Positions 20,750 to 34,400 of a DNA stretch of 64,000 nucleotides are shown piece after piece. Source of the stretch: Haliclystus octoradiatus (lineage: Eukaryota; Cnidaria; Staurozoa; Stauromedusae; Haliclystidae). Both the position numbers and the translations under genes were made by a program. Location of the stretch: positions 34,511,833-34,575,832 of the forward strand of contig OU744446.1 of NCBI GenBank assembly GCA_916610825.1, written 5' to 3'. The notes beneath the pieces are model-generated. The model was not told where the DNA came from. It made no database searches and worked only from the letters and a program-made list of their open reading frames with translations. Every line of letters begins with the position of its first letter. The first letter of the stretch is position 1.

Positions 20750-21900
20750 TCACATAAAGTTGTAAAGATGCAGATGATGCAAAATTATTTTGTTCAAGAT
20801 CAACAGAATATAATGGCCAATTATTTACAACATTGAACAATTTCTTTCGTCGGGAAAACCAATGGCAAATGAAGATTGTTCATGAAAAATGTAATTTCAA
20901 ATCTATTGGCAATTCTCCGTGGGGAGGGTAACTTCCATACTTTGGGTATACGGGGACGTTCAAATATTAAAGGGTACCTTTTTCAAAATCCTTAAAAAAT
21001 TTTTTGGAATATGCTTAGTGATAATTTTTTTGAGGTATCCTTTTGACGCCTTTGCAAGTTTCTTATGGTACAAAACAAATTTTGCCTATGAATTTTTTGT
21101 TTTTCATTTGTTTTGGCTGAATCTGTCATTCATAAAAACATATTTGGGGTATCTTTTTCATCACGTGAAAATTTTTTATGGTCATTCTGCCAAAGTTCCA
21201 TTTGAACGACTCCGTCGGAGCGCAACGGAAGTTACCGCCCCGGGGAATTCTCAAGTCAACAACCTGAAATATTTTTTAGATGATCACACTCTAAAAACTA
21301 TCACATCTATGAAAGATCGTGGAATTGTTATCTCTACTGATCTCTAATTATATTGCTATCGCTTCAAAAGCTAGGTCCCGTTCTTTTTTAATTTCAAATG
21401 CTTCGTTTCTAAATATATACATTTATTATTAAAAGCAGCATACATTGTATATGTACGACCAATACTTGAATCAGCCACAGAAGTTTGGAATCCAAATTAT
21501 GTAAAAGACATTATTACCATTGAACGAGTACAAAAGCGATTCACTAAACGACTATGACTTTTAGCACATATTACATTTTCTAATCACGCTGATCGACTGC
21601 ACGCCCTCCAGCTACAACTCTAGAATTGCGTCGAGGTAAGGTCCGATCTTAGAATGGCATACAAAAAGCTAAGCGGAATTGTACCGGGAATTGTAGACGT
21701 TGATGTTGATACTCTATCTAAAATAAAATCAACGACAAAATATGATTTAAGAAGTCATTCTTTAATGTTAGCTCCACCCGTAGCTCTAGCTAGTTATAGA
21801 AATGTAACTGGTCGTTCCATTTTTTATAACCGTGTGGTAAATATATGGAACTCTTTGCCACTTGATAGTAACATCCAAAACAATTACACAATTTAACAAC
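20750..21900 (+). mobile_element. LINE reverse transcriptase fragment, interrupted
   Basis: The plus strand reads KDADDAKLFCSRSTEYNG (catalytic ADD box) and NFFRRENQWQMKIVHEKCN; after an inserted element it continues NSQVNNLKYFLDD and MKDRGIVISTDL, then RPILESATEVWNPNYVKD and IERVQKRFTKRL near 21450-21555, LELRRGKVRS-like sequence, AYKKLSGIVPGI (21654 on), and NRVVNIWNSLPLDS. This is the order of a CR1-type RT C-terminal half. Stops and frame changes mark it as dead. Confidence 0.75.
20918..21245. mobile_element. 328-bp TIR element nested in the LINE
   Basis: Ends GGGGAGGGTAACTTCC and GGAAGTTACCGCCCC are imperfect inverted repeats. The flanks are a direct 7-base AATTCTC (20911-20917 and 21246-21252), a likely target-site duplication. 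Skipping the element and one AATTCTC keeps the LINE frame (GNS joined to QVNN). The element contributes most of a spurious ORF at 20919-21347. An 7-8-base duplication fits hAT- or Mutator-type transposition; assignment uncertain. Confidence 0.75.
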
Positions 21901-23524
21901 AATTTAACAGAGATAAAATCTCTCTCCGTATGGTAAAAAGTTTCCACAGATACTAATAAATAGCACAAATTAATCTCTATTATAACAAAGTAAGTAATCG
22001 TAACTAACAATATTATAGGTTTCATTTAAGTGGAAGTTTAATAATTCCATCATTAATAACCAGTCAATTATCTCTAATTTAATGTTGACAAATATATCTT
22101 GTGTTATCTTATATTATATTATATTATATTATATTATATTATATTATATTATCTTACTTTATATGGAGACAGCATATCGATTCTTCCGCAAAAAGTCGGG
22201 GGCAGGCTAAGACCTGGGGCCATCTAGGAAATTTGAAAAAAATTAGAGTACTCGAAACAGAAAAGTTTATGATGATATCATCATAAAATGATAAAGATTC
22301 TGAATGTTCACGATAGAAGATGGAGTTTCAAATGTATTCAAGATCGGACTTCCCTCCTCTGTTTTGTCAAATATGGTTTTGTCTAATCTTTGTTTATAAT
22401 TAGAAAACTCATTCATTTTGCCCCTTCTCATTTATAGCCCCCAAATTTTAGCGGTCCTTGGAGTACAGGGTTACCAGAGAAACCAAATGTTGCATTTGCA
22501 TTGTAAGTTTGAATAACGTGGACGAATTGGACGTATCTAGTCGTCTTTTTAATTACGCAACATTTCCAGCTTCATTACAATTTGGTATGTTATGACAATT
22601 TTCTTCTAATGTATGTATTTCTTTCTAGCTGGATTTTCCAGGTATTGTGACTTTGTGATTTTGTGAAGAACTGATTTGTGATAGGAATGTTGTTTCGAAC
22701 AGGAGCGGTATTGCCTGTGGGACGGGTTGCTTTGCTTATTTCGAAACATAATAATCCTATCATTCTATCATCAAATGACAAAAGTACCACCTGCCTGCAG
22801 GAGACAGGAGAAATGTAATTCAATAGGCCCTATGATAGTAATTATCTGTTGGATAGCCTTATAAATCTACGGTTGTAGACTTGTAAGCTACCCAGCTTGT
22901 GTCAAACTTAATCAATGCAGGCTGCAGGCAGGTTGTTGCTATTTTGTCAGTTTTGCAGGAAGCATTAAAACTCAGATGGAAACTAAACAAAATAAGACAA
23001 ACTCGTGTAAAAGCTCAAGAAGTTTTTCCTAATTAGGAATGAACTGAATGATGCTCAATTTATCGTTGTGGATGGTTCTTTGTGTCTTTTGTCGCAACCA
23101 TTTGCACAGCGCTGTCAGCCATCATTTCAACACCTATATTCAGAGAGGCTATAATTCAACACCTGTCGTTAACCTGCCTTTTCAACCAAGAAATTAAGGG
23201 TGTCTTTACTTCTAAATTACTAAAAATAGTCAAATTAAACCAATTTTTCAATCAGAAATTCTGTTTGGAGAAAGCAATTCATCGGTATGTGTTAATTTCA
23301 AGTGTAAAACCAATACTGTAATAGCCTGTACATATATCATATATACCGTTCAACAAAATATGACACTTATAGACAAGATCTTTGTTTTTTTTTGGGGGGA
23401 GCCCAATTGGCAGGAATTGATATATTTGACTGCTTGACAGGAATGTCACAAATCAATCAATTTAGCAAAAATTAATACTAAAATGACTGAAAATCAATTT
23501 TTCATGAGCTGATTTTGGACGTAT
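21901..23524. other. No gene recognised; pentanucleotide repeat at 22105-22153
   Basis: A run of about nine ATATT units lies at 22105-22153. No ORF here resembles a known protein. Confidence 0.5.
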
Positions 23525-23972
23525 GGTGCACCCAGAGCTCTCAACCTTAAATAATTTTTGAGGGGGAGGTTTTGTCTTATCCATTCTGAAGGGGTGGCCC
23601 TTTAGGGGGGTCTGGGGGCATGTCCCCCGTATTTTCCTTGCAGTCTTTTTTCCGCCATTTTGACAAAACATAAGTACAATTTTCCAATCAAAAACTAACC
23701 ACTCATTCAATTTCAAATGAAAGGCGAGCAAAAGGGTTAAAGTTTCTCGAAATTTGTGCGCAGCCCTTCATTTTGTAATGGATTACAGTTCCAAAGTTTT
23801 ATCAAAAACGAAGATATAAATATAATTATAAATTCCATACATGATTTAAAGAAAAATTGGAATTACCAGAAAAAGAGGGGGTAAATTTCTCAAAGTGGGA
23901 GAGTGGGAGAAGACCCTGAAATGCGGGAGACTCCCTCCGAAAGTGGTAGGGTTGAGAGCTCTGGGTGCACCC
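23525..23972. mobile_element. 448-bp element with 22-bp perfect TIRs
   Basis: GGTGCACCCAGAGCTCTCAA at 23525 is exactly inverted at the right end (arms 23525-23546 and 23951-23972). Internal G-rich stretches (GGGGGAGG, TCTGGGGGCATG) differ from the AT-rich background. No transposase ORF, so non-autonomous. Confidence 0.85.
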
Positions 23973-24349
23973 TCAGGGATTGGAATCTTATTTCCGCTGA
24001 GTTGAAGTCAGATTTTAAATATCCGTTTGCCTACAAATGGGGTCCTACGATCAGCAATTCAAAATTAATTCGCCTATACTGTAGGCCTATCAGAAATGGA
24101 TAGAATATCTTGATTTCTTGACCTATAATCGCAACAAACGGACCTAGTCCTAGAGCAAAACAAAAATGTAGCCGTCTAGTGTAGCTTCAAAATGTGAAAT
24201 AACTTTCTCATTGCATTAAAATCAAGAAAGTTTTCAGTGAATTTTAGCAGTTGTATTGCATGGTAAACATATTAATGAAAATTGCTTTTGAAAATTGGCG
24301 TCACAGAATTTCACATTGCATTTATATGCTTTCAGGTGACTCATTCCCA

Positions 24350-24495
24350 GGGTCCAACAAAATGTTTTAGCTTCCACAAACCTCAACTTTGAGATAACAT
24401 TTAATTTTCATATTTTTCCAATTATTTTAGCTTTATATCCAGCAGTTTGCTTTTTCCTTCTGAATTTTGCTAGCCTCTGTCAAACCTTGCCCATT
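24350..24495. repeat. Dispersed GGTCCGACAAA-family relic
   Basis: GGGTCCAACAAAATGTTTTA, CTTCCACAAACCTCAAC, and CTTCTGAATTTTGCTAGCC occur in the same order as at 61963-62180. Confidence 0.6.
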
Positions 24496-24641
24496 CACAA
24501 CAATCTTAACAAATGAGAGTGGAGCTAAATCCAGTTTCCAGTTTTCACATGTGTTGGTTTATAAATGAGCTGTAGCCTAAACTGACTTAATGGTTCTGTA
24601 ACAATAAAAGGACTGTAATAATAGCCTACTAACTAACTGTT

Positions 24642-25021
24642 AGCCTGCGGTACAGACCGCGATTCATTCACAAAAGAATAGGGTCTGTGTGAATTGCTCG
24701 GTTTCTCTGTCCAGGCCTCGTATCAGAATAAGATTGATGTCACATAATTATGCAAGATTAAGGTGATTCTCAACGGGATTCTCACATTACTTTGTTCACT
24801 TCAGTTGACATGATTGCAATAAGTTCTATTTTAGGCTTCGTAGCTATGACAATTAATTGATCGAACAGAGGTGATGAATTAATTATCTAAAAACAATAGA
24901 TTTACCTTGCATCGATCAGAAACTTCCGCTCTACGTTTTCGTAGAGTGGCTGGACAGAAAACTGTGCAAATCACACTGACCCTATTCTTTTGTGAATGAA
25001 TCGCGGTCTGTAACGCAGACT
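24642..25021. mobile_element. 380-bp element with about 44-bp TIRs
   Basis: The left arm (GACCGCGATTCATTCACAAA, 24642-24685) is inverted at 24978-25021 with few mismatches. The outer flanks both contain AACTAACT, possibly a target repeat. Ends start with TAGCCTGCG, like the hairpin at 7126. No coding capacity. Confidence 0.85.
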
Positions 25022-25490
25022 AACTAACTATATGAATGAATAACTAAATTTAAATCATTTAGCTATTAATTTCAACAATAAATATGCCTATCAAGCTATA
25101 GACTACAAATGATGGATCAACAACCACACCTAGGATGCCACTTCACTCAACGACATGCTTAAATCCCAACTAAACTCTAAATAACATAAATCACAGATCA
25201 GTGCTGATTTTGCAAACAATTCAAAGTCTGTGTAAAAACTAACATGTATGAATGCTATCATTAAAAACATGAGGGCATTTAATTATTAAACTAAAATTAA
25301 TGTCATAAAAATTACTAGACAATATCTAAGTATTTTTATCGCTTGAACATCGGATAATAAATCATTTTCAGACTAGTTAAAGAAAATAAACTCTGTTCCA
25401 TTAAGACAATCATGCTTAATCAGCATGTAGACTACTGTGTTGGATAAGATAGCACAACAAAGTAACTGTATTATTTGATATTCTAGCTAG

Positions 25491-28400
25491 ATGGAAATTG
25501 CTAAAGCTCTGGTCTTACTTGGTCAACATGGTCGTTTTCAAGTCATGTTGTATTTTATGCTTTGGGTTTGCAATTCAACTGTTTCAATGAATCATTTGAT
25601 TATGGCATTTTATGGATATACACCATCTCATAGGCGAGTATTAGGCTAGGACAGATTTCATTTAGAAGAATTTTATTATGGATATGTTTCCATATAGGCC
25701 TACGCACGCTAAAGTATTGTAAATATTCCTGTGATGCTAAACTTTGTGGGAAAATGATGAATCCAGATGACCAGAACAAAACAAACATATAGGCCTACCT
25801 AACAAGGCAAAAATCATAGTTGCGGGCCTATTTACCTACAATGAAAACAGTGTAAAACAGCTTTAAAATTTGAATAAATTGATCACTATAGTCTATAGAC
25901 ATAATTCCTATATACTTATTTTTAGAGGAGTGGCTCTATTCGCCAAGAACATTGATTGAGAATGCTCTTCCTCCCAACTGATCTCAGCCGATCACTTCCA
26001 ATGATCATCATCGTCATCATCATTTATTCAGAACCTGATAAGTTCACATAGAATTTTCTTTCAAAGGACTGATTATAAAACTAAAATATATGATATTAAA
26101 ACATTATAATTATAAACAGTAATGCCAATTAATTTAATCTTAAAACAAAATTAAAAGCCAATGCTTATGTTGGAAGTTAAATGCTTCTCAAGTCAATGAG
26201 ACTTTCGAAACTTTTCCTTTTCAATCTAATAAATTTCAACAGATATCATTGCAGATGGGTATTGATTGTCAATTGTCAATCGCATTATATATACCGGTAC
26301 TTAAAATGCAATTCTCTTTGGACCATTCCATTTATCATCAGAACTTGGTACTCATGTGATGGTGTTTAGATAAACACTGAGTTGACCTCTTAAGGATTTG
26401 AGCCACATTCAACCAAAAATATGATCAGATCCGAATTCCACTAGGCAGCAAGCTCTAAATTGTTGACATCCTACAAGAAATGCTGCCAATCACTTTCATG
26501 AACTTGAATTTTAATTTATGAACTTTGAACAATAGTTCATGAACTTCGAATGTAGTTCATGAATGATGGCTTTGAGTTCATCAAAGTTCATGAACGTTCA
26601 TGAGCTTTGAGAGTTAATGAACTATGTTTTCATGAACTATTCTTTACAGTTCATGAACTTGTTTCGCAGGGATGGATGCTCTGCTATCTGAGCTAATTCT
26701 CAGTCTGGTTCCAACAAAGGCTAAATAACCTTCAAGAATCATATAATTTTTTAGCATTTTCTTTTTAACTTTTCGGTTGAAGTTTGACCTATGCATTATA
26801 AAATATAAATTTTCTCTGAATCTGCTCTCTAGCCTTCTGGAATCTAGGATTCCAGGATTCCTCCTAAATCATTCGACTCTCTCCTCGGTATTATTAAGCT
26901 GCGTTTTGAATAATTCTGTTATTAGGCCAATAACAATAATATTACCTCTAAAGTCCTATTGATTGTTGTTTTTAAAGATGTTCAACACCCTCGAATACCC
27001 TTCTCAATACAAGCTTACCAACAGGAAAGACTTCACCATATCATAAATGTCTTGCATATGAAGGATTCAACATATCTACTGGTAAAAAAATAGGTTGCCC
27101 TAATGGATGGGTGTTTGCAATAAACGGAAAAGAATCTTCAATTGTTTCAGAGGTAAGCCAAGCTAAATTTAGCCTACAGGAGTCTATATCCAAGGTAGGC
27201 TTCAGCGTGCCTGTGTACCAGCTGAAAGTTTTTTTTTGAAACCATAGGGTTCAGTGAAAGATCCTGTAAATTTCTGACCAGCAAATTTCAAAGTGTTTAA
27301 CAAAGAGAGTTCCAGGGATGATGCTAGTTTGTCATTTGTCAATAGTTTATCATTGTTTGCAACATTTGTTTCCAATGTTGTCGTTAAATGATCTGTTTTA
27401 GCTGTTCACGAACCCATTATAAACGGCTCATGAACATTAATATGAAAATTACTTCACCGACATTGATGCACGTAATAAAAAACGTTTAATCGGTCATTTA
27501 ACATTCTTTAACTGTTTCTATGAAGGAAGATTCAACAGTGCATAAACTGTTAATGATTTGAACTGTTTACAAATTAACTAATAGATAAAGTTCTTGAACC
27601 ATTCATTAACATTTCAACATAATCGAGTCATTTCTCGTTCATGAATTGTTTCTATGGAGAAAGATGCAAGACTGAGTACTTGTCTATTATTTGAACTCTT
27701 CATGAAGGGCTATAAACTGTTTAAAACTGTTCCGAAACTGTTAATGATTTAAACTGTCCATGGAAAGTTCATGAAACTCGGGTAGTTCAACACAAGTTCA
27801 TGGGGGACTTTTAACATGGACATAAAGCCCTGGGCAAACGACGGCAACTTTGTGCAACAAATCTGTTTTTGTGTTCGAACTCCAACTGAGTTTAAAGGGA
27901 AGCCACGGAGAAGCCACAACATTGAAAGAGTTTGATACATTTCGAACAAAATGGTTCGAAAAGGATAACAAAGACGTTCGATAACAAAAATCCTTGGAAA
28001 AACTTCAAACACGATGCGACAAGTAAAATACACAATGTAACACGTCAGAAGAAATCAAGAGAGTGGCTAAACAACAACGATTTTTAAAGGATTTAAAAGT
28101 CGCGCAAATGTTGCCGTCCTTTGCCCAAGGCTTAACGTGAACCGTTTTTATTGGGTAAGACTTTGTTTTATTTGATTTTATTTCGCAGTGGAGCCTTGTT
28201 TGTGACAATAAACACCTTGTCAGTATGTCAACAACTGTTTACTTTGCTGGTGTAATGATTGGTGGTATAGTATTTGGTGCTTTATCAGATCGCTTTGGAA
28301 GAAAACCTATTCTGCTGTTAACAATGTATGGTCATATTGCCATTGGAGTTGGTATTGCTGTGATGCCCACATATGTTCTGTTTGTAACATTTAGGTTTTT

Positions 28401-31400
28401 CTTGGGCTTGCTGATGCAGGTAATTGAATGTCTTGTTGTCAATCATATGTGTTTTAAAGCCATTAAACAACTATTTTGGTATGTCTATTCTCAGTTCATG
28501 AACATCATAATAACAGTTAAAGAACAGTATGCCTACATGAAAAAGTCATAAAAAGTTCATGAACAATCTCCACATACGCCTTGATACAGTTGTAATGTTT
28601 TTGTCCTCAGGGACACTGCATATGCATTTCAAAAAAGCTCTGCCAGTCTAACCGCACTTCTTCCCTTCCTGCTAAATATTTTATGAGTTCATTTGTGAGT
28701 TCATTCATGAACAGTATGCCTACATGAACAATTCATAAAATGTTTGTGAACATTAACTCACCTGTTTCTGATCACTGTTCATTGAAGTAGGACTGTTATG
28801 AACCCGTCTGATTAATCGATTAACGAAGAAATAGTTTAAATCACACATCAAAATGTAATCTCATCTAATCCCTGAACGTCATCTTTCCTTGCTTCATTTT
28901 TCTTCTACTACTCTGTGATAGACTGTCATGAATTTATATCCCTCTCTAGGGTCTTCAAAGCTGTTCCTACATCATGATGCTAGAATTCAGTCCATGGAAG
29001 GATAGAACAATGTTAGCTGGTTGTTTTGAAGTATTTTGGGCCATTGGAACGATTTGGATGGCTGCTCTAGCATGGATGATACAGGACTGGCGTAATATAC
29101 AATTAGCTTTATGTTTACCAAGTTTAATAACAATCATATATATATGGTGAGAAAAAACATTGGAAATCCCCTGTGTGTATCTATAATTTCTTTGAATTGA
29201 TTGTGTCCTGCACAATTCACATGTCTGTGGTTTCATGATTCACAAAAGCAGACAAAAACAAACATTATAACCTAGCTTCTGCGTTGAAAACTTATCAGCA
29301 CCTAATATCTTACATGATAAGCTTTTATTGTTCATTCTGATTTTTGTAATAAGCACATCACTTCACTCACAAGAAACTTACATTTCCCCTATACAAAACA
29401 GCCGTAAGTAAAGTAAGTGGAGTACAGGGGCATGTGGCAGGGTGTATTTGACATCGTTTATCATTATTTTATAAGTAGTCAGTGAACTGGTCATGAATTA
29501 ATATCATTATTAATTTATAATTATTAAATGTTGATAAAATTTTTAATTTCATGTTTTCAAGTAATTATAATTTTCCAAATGTTTCCCAATGAAAATCGAT
29601 GTTTGTGCATTTAACCTATCATGTATGTTTTTTTTGTTAGGTATATCCCTGAATCGATGCGTTGGCTATTAACACAGAATCGTTCCAAAGATGCCATTGC
29701 AGTTGCTCATAAAATTGCTAAGTTTAATCGTGTTACTTTACCTGATGATTTTCAACTTGATCTTGGCTCAACTTTGTTAATAGATAAAGATAAAAGATAT
29801 TCACCTCTTGATCTATTTAGAACTCCAAGATTAAGAAGAGTTTCATTTGTAATGTTTTATGTGTGGTAAGTAAGTAGGCCTACAATACATACTTGTTCTA
29901 ACAGATGTGCCCAGTTTATTCAGAATTATCCTATTTTAGTAATTGTCAGTCAATTGTTCAAATACGTGATGTGTAGTGTATGCCCCTGCAAAAATATTGA
30001 ATGAGTTCATGAAAAGCTCTTGAATTTTACGAGTGTTCATAAAATACTCATGAAGACGATGTAAACAATTCAAGAACCATCCATGTACTGTTCATGAACC
30101 TTTTTGTGAACTGTTCATAAAAATTGGTCCATTTATCGTTCAGGATCCAATTATCAGATCTGAAGATTTACTTTGTTTCTATGCCTTCATCGTGTTTGCA
30201 CTTACATTTATTAATCCCAAAATAACTCTACTCTGATCATCTCATCAACTTGGTTTTGCAATGCTTCCATCCACAAAGAGCCTTAGCTCAGATTGTAAAA
30301 CCTCAGATCTGATCATATCTGGTCCCCCCCTAGAAGTTCAACTCAGCCTTGACATGTTCTAAAACATCAAATGAGTACCATCTTCTGATGGCGGGTGGAA
30401 TTGTCCAGAGGGAATTCCATTGTAAGTAGCTGTGGCGTATTGTTGCCCATTGACAATCGAGGCCTGCCGCATGATCTGTTGAAATTGATCTGCAGTGTCG
30501 CGGCTGAGATCAATAAAAAGCCTTCACAATCATTGCTCTTAGCGAAAATCTAGAAACGGAAGAGTGGTACAGACACCGTTGGTAAGGCTATACCACAACA
30601 ATTATATTCTTTTCTTTTCAACTTTATCAAAGACCCAATATTTTTAGTGTATGTAGTACTTTACCTTGCTTTACCATTCACAAACCCTTTCTTCTTCTCT
30701 GATACCCTTATTCTCTACAATATCTGTTCGACTTAATGTAGTATTTTCAATATATGTATTATATGTTAAATCTGCCATGTCACGATGATGTAATTATTTC
30801 TCAAATGTAATGTTATGCTATCATGTTCGTTGACCTTCTGTTATTGTAAAATATGCTGAATCACAATGATGTATACATAAACCAGTTACGTAATTATATA
30901 TCTAGATGATTCTGTAATATTAGTTAGCATATTGTAATCATTTATATATATATATGCAAAATTTGAGCTTAATAAACACTTTTCAGTTACAGCAAATTCA
31001 ATTATGAAATTTGTTGTTTGTGCATGAAAATTTAATAAGCATCTCATGGACCCTACCAACTGTCACTCGTGAATTGCCCATTTACTGTTCATAAGAAATG
31101 CATTAACTTTATGAACTGTCAATTGATCGTTTGTGAAATGTTCACAACAATTTTCACATAACTTAAACTGTCAATAAATGTGGCAAAATTGACTCTCAAT
31201 TATTCTATGATTTTTTTTCGCAGGATGGCCACTTCAATTGGATATTATGGTCTGTCTTTAAATTCAACGAAATTGGCTGGTAATAAATACCTGAATTTTT
31301 TTGTTAGCAGTCTCATTGATTTGGCAGCATTTATATCAATTATATGGATACTTAAATGGTAAGTTAAGACAATGAACTCAACCTTTCTCTTTAAAATATT

Positions 31401-34400
31401 TATTCTTTGATATATATGATTTACGGTGGGAATTATCCGTCAAAGATAAACCCTGCAAAACAATTTGTTGAGTTCATGAACTGCCCATAAACCTCCTGAA
31501 CTGCTCATGAACTTCACATGCATTCATGAACTGTTCATGAACCCCTTAAATCTACAGTTGATGAACAGTCCATATATGTTAATTATAGGTTACATGCTTT
31601 GATAGGTATGTTATTATTAGCGCCTAAATTGTAATTATTGAATAGAGACAGCGATGGATGTGAAAAATTGTATTAATTAGTTATATTTAATAGAAGTTTG
31701 AAAGTTTTCAATTTCATTTGTTTTTTGAGACTATTTATCGTACAACTATCATATTGAATGTTTTGTTTAAATTGATAGGTTTGGCAGACGTAAACCATTG
31801 ATGGTGTTTTTCTTAATTGGTGGTATTACTTGTATTATATCAGGTGTCATACCTAAACGTACTGGTACGTTCACAACAATCTAGCAATACGGCAAAAATG
31901 ATTCCCAAGCTTTGATTCGAATAGATTTCCATCCTTTATTATCAACACCTTGTGACTGCTGCATTAATACTAGCTTCAAATTATGAAAAGATGGCTGGAA
32001 CATCTATCTAGACAAATTTAGGCTCAGGCTGACGCATTGCTTCCAGTGTGCTAGAATGATTTGAAACCTGCGATAACGGCTACCTCTATGCAGCGGCCAT
32101 CTCTCTATAGTGATCACTCTAACAATGCCTTAAACAATGTTTTCTATTAAATCAATCATAGAGGCCTATACAAGGGCTACTTGCATATAGGCTAGCTGTC
32201 AATTTCCCTGCCTGTCATAGCTGATTGTTATATATAGATTTCACTGTATTCGAATTTGATCTTTTGAATTATTTAAGGCTTGATTCATAGAATAAGGGAC
32301 AACAAACTGTAGATATTTAAATGCTTTTAGGAGCATTTTCAAGTAATTTGAGGGTTTGCATTTTAAGCTTATTTTAATAGCTATTTTTTTCTTTTTGTAA
32401 AATAGTCATTGTGAAATTGTGATTGGCATTGGGCACCAAATTTATCCAAATTTCTCAATTTCCAATTTTTGGAGGCTCAATACTTCAAATTTCGAAGTAT
32501 CATTTATAGAATATTTTGATTTTATATTTCATGAGAATCATTATTCATTATCATCTATCCCACACTTTGTTTTATTTGTTTTCTCTAGGTAGTGGCAAAG
32601 ATCTTCAAATGCTTAGTACTGCCTTTGCTCAAGTAGGAAAGTTTTTTGTAGCTGCTTGTTTTGCAACAATATTTTTATTTACATCAGAATTGTTTCCAAC
32701 GGTTATAAGGTAAATTTACATTTGGACTATACAATACAAATTATTGTGATCGATTATGAGCCCTTTGATGAAGTTGAAGGTCCACGTGTTGACTTGAGAT
32801 CAATCAAAATTGGACCTTGGTCAAATGTTCAACCATCTTATACCCTATATACCGGAATAGGTTCCTATATAAGGAATTACCTTTTTTCAATACAGTGAAA
32901 CCTGTATGTAACAGCCAGCTATAAGAAGTAGACAAACTGACCACTATAGACAGGTGGTCTTTATATACAGGGTTGATTCAATGGAAAATACTAATTTAGG
33001 AGTGGCCACTATAGAAAGATGACCGCTTTATAGAGGTGATCCTTATAACGCTGTAGCTTGAAACGGAAATTGGTCAAGAATAATAATTTTTCACCTGTGT
33101 GTTATTAAAAGAGTTGATTCGAATAAATTTTTTGACAAAAATTGTAAAAATACAAAGCAAATAATGGTTTTGCTATGTATATAGAAGGGATTATATTTCT
33201 TCTCAAGTCAGAAAAGCTCAATCTCAGGAATATGAAGCCAGTGATTTATAAAGGACGGGAATTAAGCGATTTTTTATGAATTTCGAAAGATGTACCCCAT
33301 AGTTATACAGNNNNNNNNNNNNNNNNNNNNNNNNNNNNNNNNNNNNNNNNNNNNNNNNNNNNNNNNNNNNNNNNNNNNNNNNNNNNNNNNNNNNNNNNNN
33401 NNNNNNNNNNNNNNNNNNNNNNNNNNNNNNNNNNNNNNNNNNNNNNNNNNNNNNNNNNNNNNNNNNNNNNNNNNNNNNNNNNNNNNNNNNNNNNNNNNNN
33501 NNNNNNNNNNNNNNNNNNNNNNNNNNNNNNNNNNNNNNNNNNNNNNNNNNNNNNNNNNNNNNNNNNNNNNNNNNNNNNNNNNNNNNNNNNNNNNNNNNNN
33601 NNNNNNNNNNNNNNNNNNNNNNNNNNNNNNNNNNNNNNNNNNNNNNNNNNNNNNNNNNNNNNNNNNNNNNNNNNNNNNNNNNNNNNNNNNNNNNNNNNNN
33701 NNNNNNNNNNNNNNNNNNNNNNNNNNNNNNNNNNNNNNNNNNNNNNNNNNNNNNNNNNNNNNNNNNNNNNNNNNNNNNNNNNNNNNNNNNNNNNNNNNNN
33801 NNNNNNNNNNCAGGAGAAGTTTTGTATTATAGAGAGAGTTCAGTTTTCGTAATATCTTGTAGAAATGTTGGATTTGGTGCTTGTGCGTTCTGGGCTAGAG
33901 CGGGTGGAATGATTGCGCCGCAAGTTCTACTTTTGGTAAGTTTGATTTTCATTCCTCGCATTTCTAATGTACAAAGCAATGAATGGTATAGCTCCTAATT
34001 ATTTATCCGAGATGTGCATACTACAATGGTCTAATAATGGTAATAAAAATCGATGTCTCTAATCATCTGCTAACTGTGCCTCGTTTTCAAAATAAATATC
34101 ATCAAATAATATAAATATAAATATAATTTCATATGGTGCTTTTGAAGTTGCTATGACATGCGCATTGCAAATTCACTGTACATATTTCGTCGTCAGCTTT
34201 CTAATAGTGCAAATATTTCACCGCAAGTTTTCAAATAGTGCAAGTGCATGTAAATAATGTACAAATTACTTTTAGCTATATCTATATATAGTTAAACTAA
34301 TTTTTAATTGTTAGATTGAGTGTATATAAATTACTATAATGTTTAACTACTTTTTATAAAATGAGAGTCAAAAATGAAACATTCTACATTTCCGCTAACA

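Noticed and set aside
20919-21347. 142-codon plus-strand ORF
   Set aside because: A chimera of a TIR element and a LINE fragment in one frame.
27749-28208. Two minus-strand ORFs of 94 and 67 codons
   Set aside because: They cross a foldback MITE and antisense of the SLC22 exon 3 region.
33290-33832. 180-codon ORF on the plus strand
   Set aside because: It consists almost wholly of the 500-N gap.
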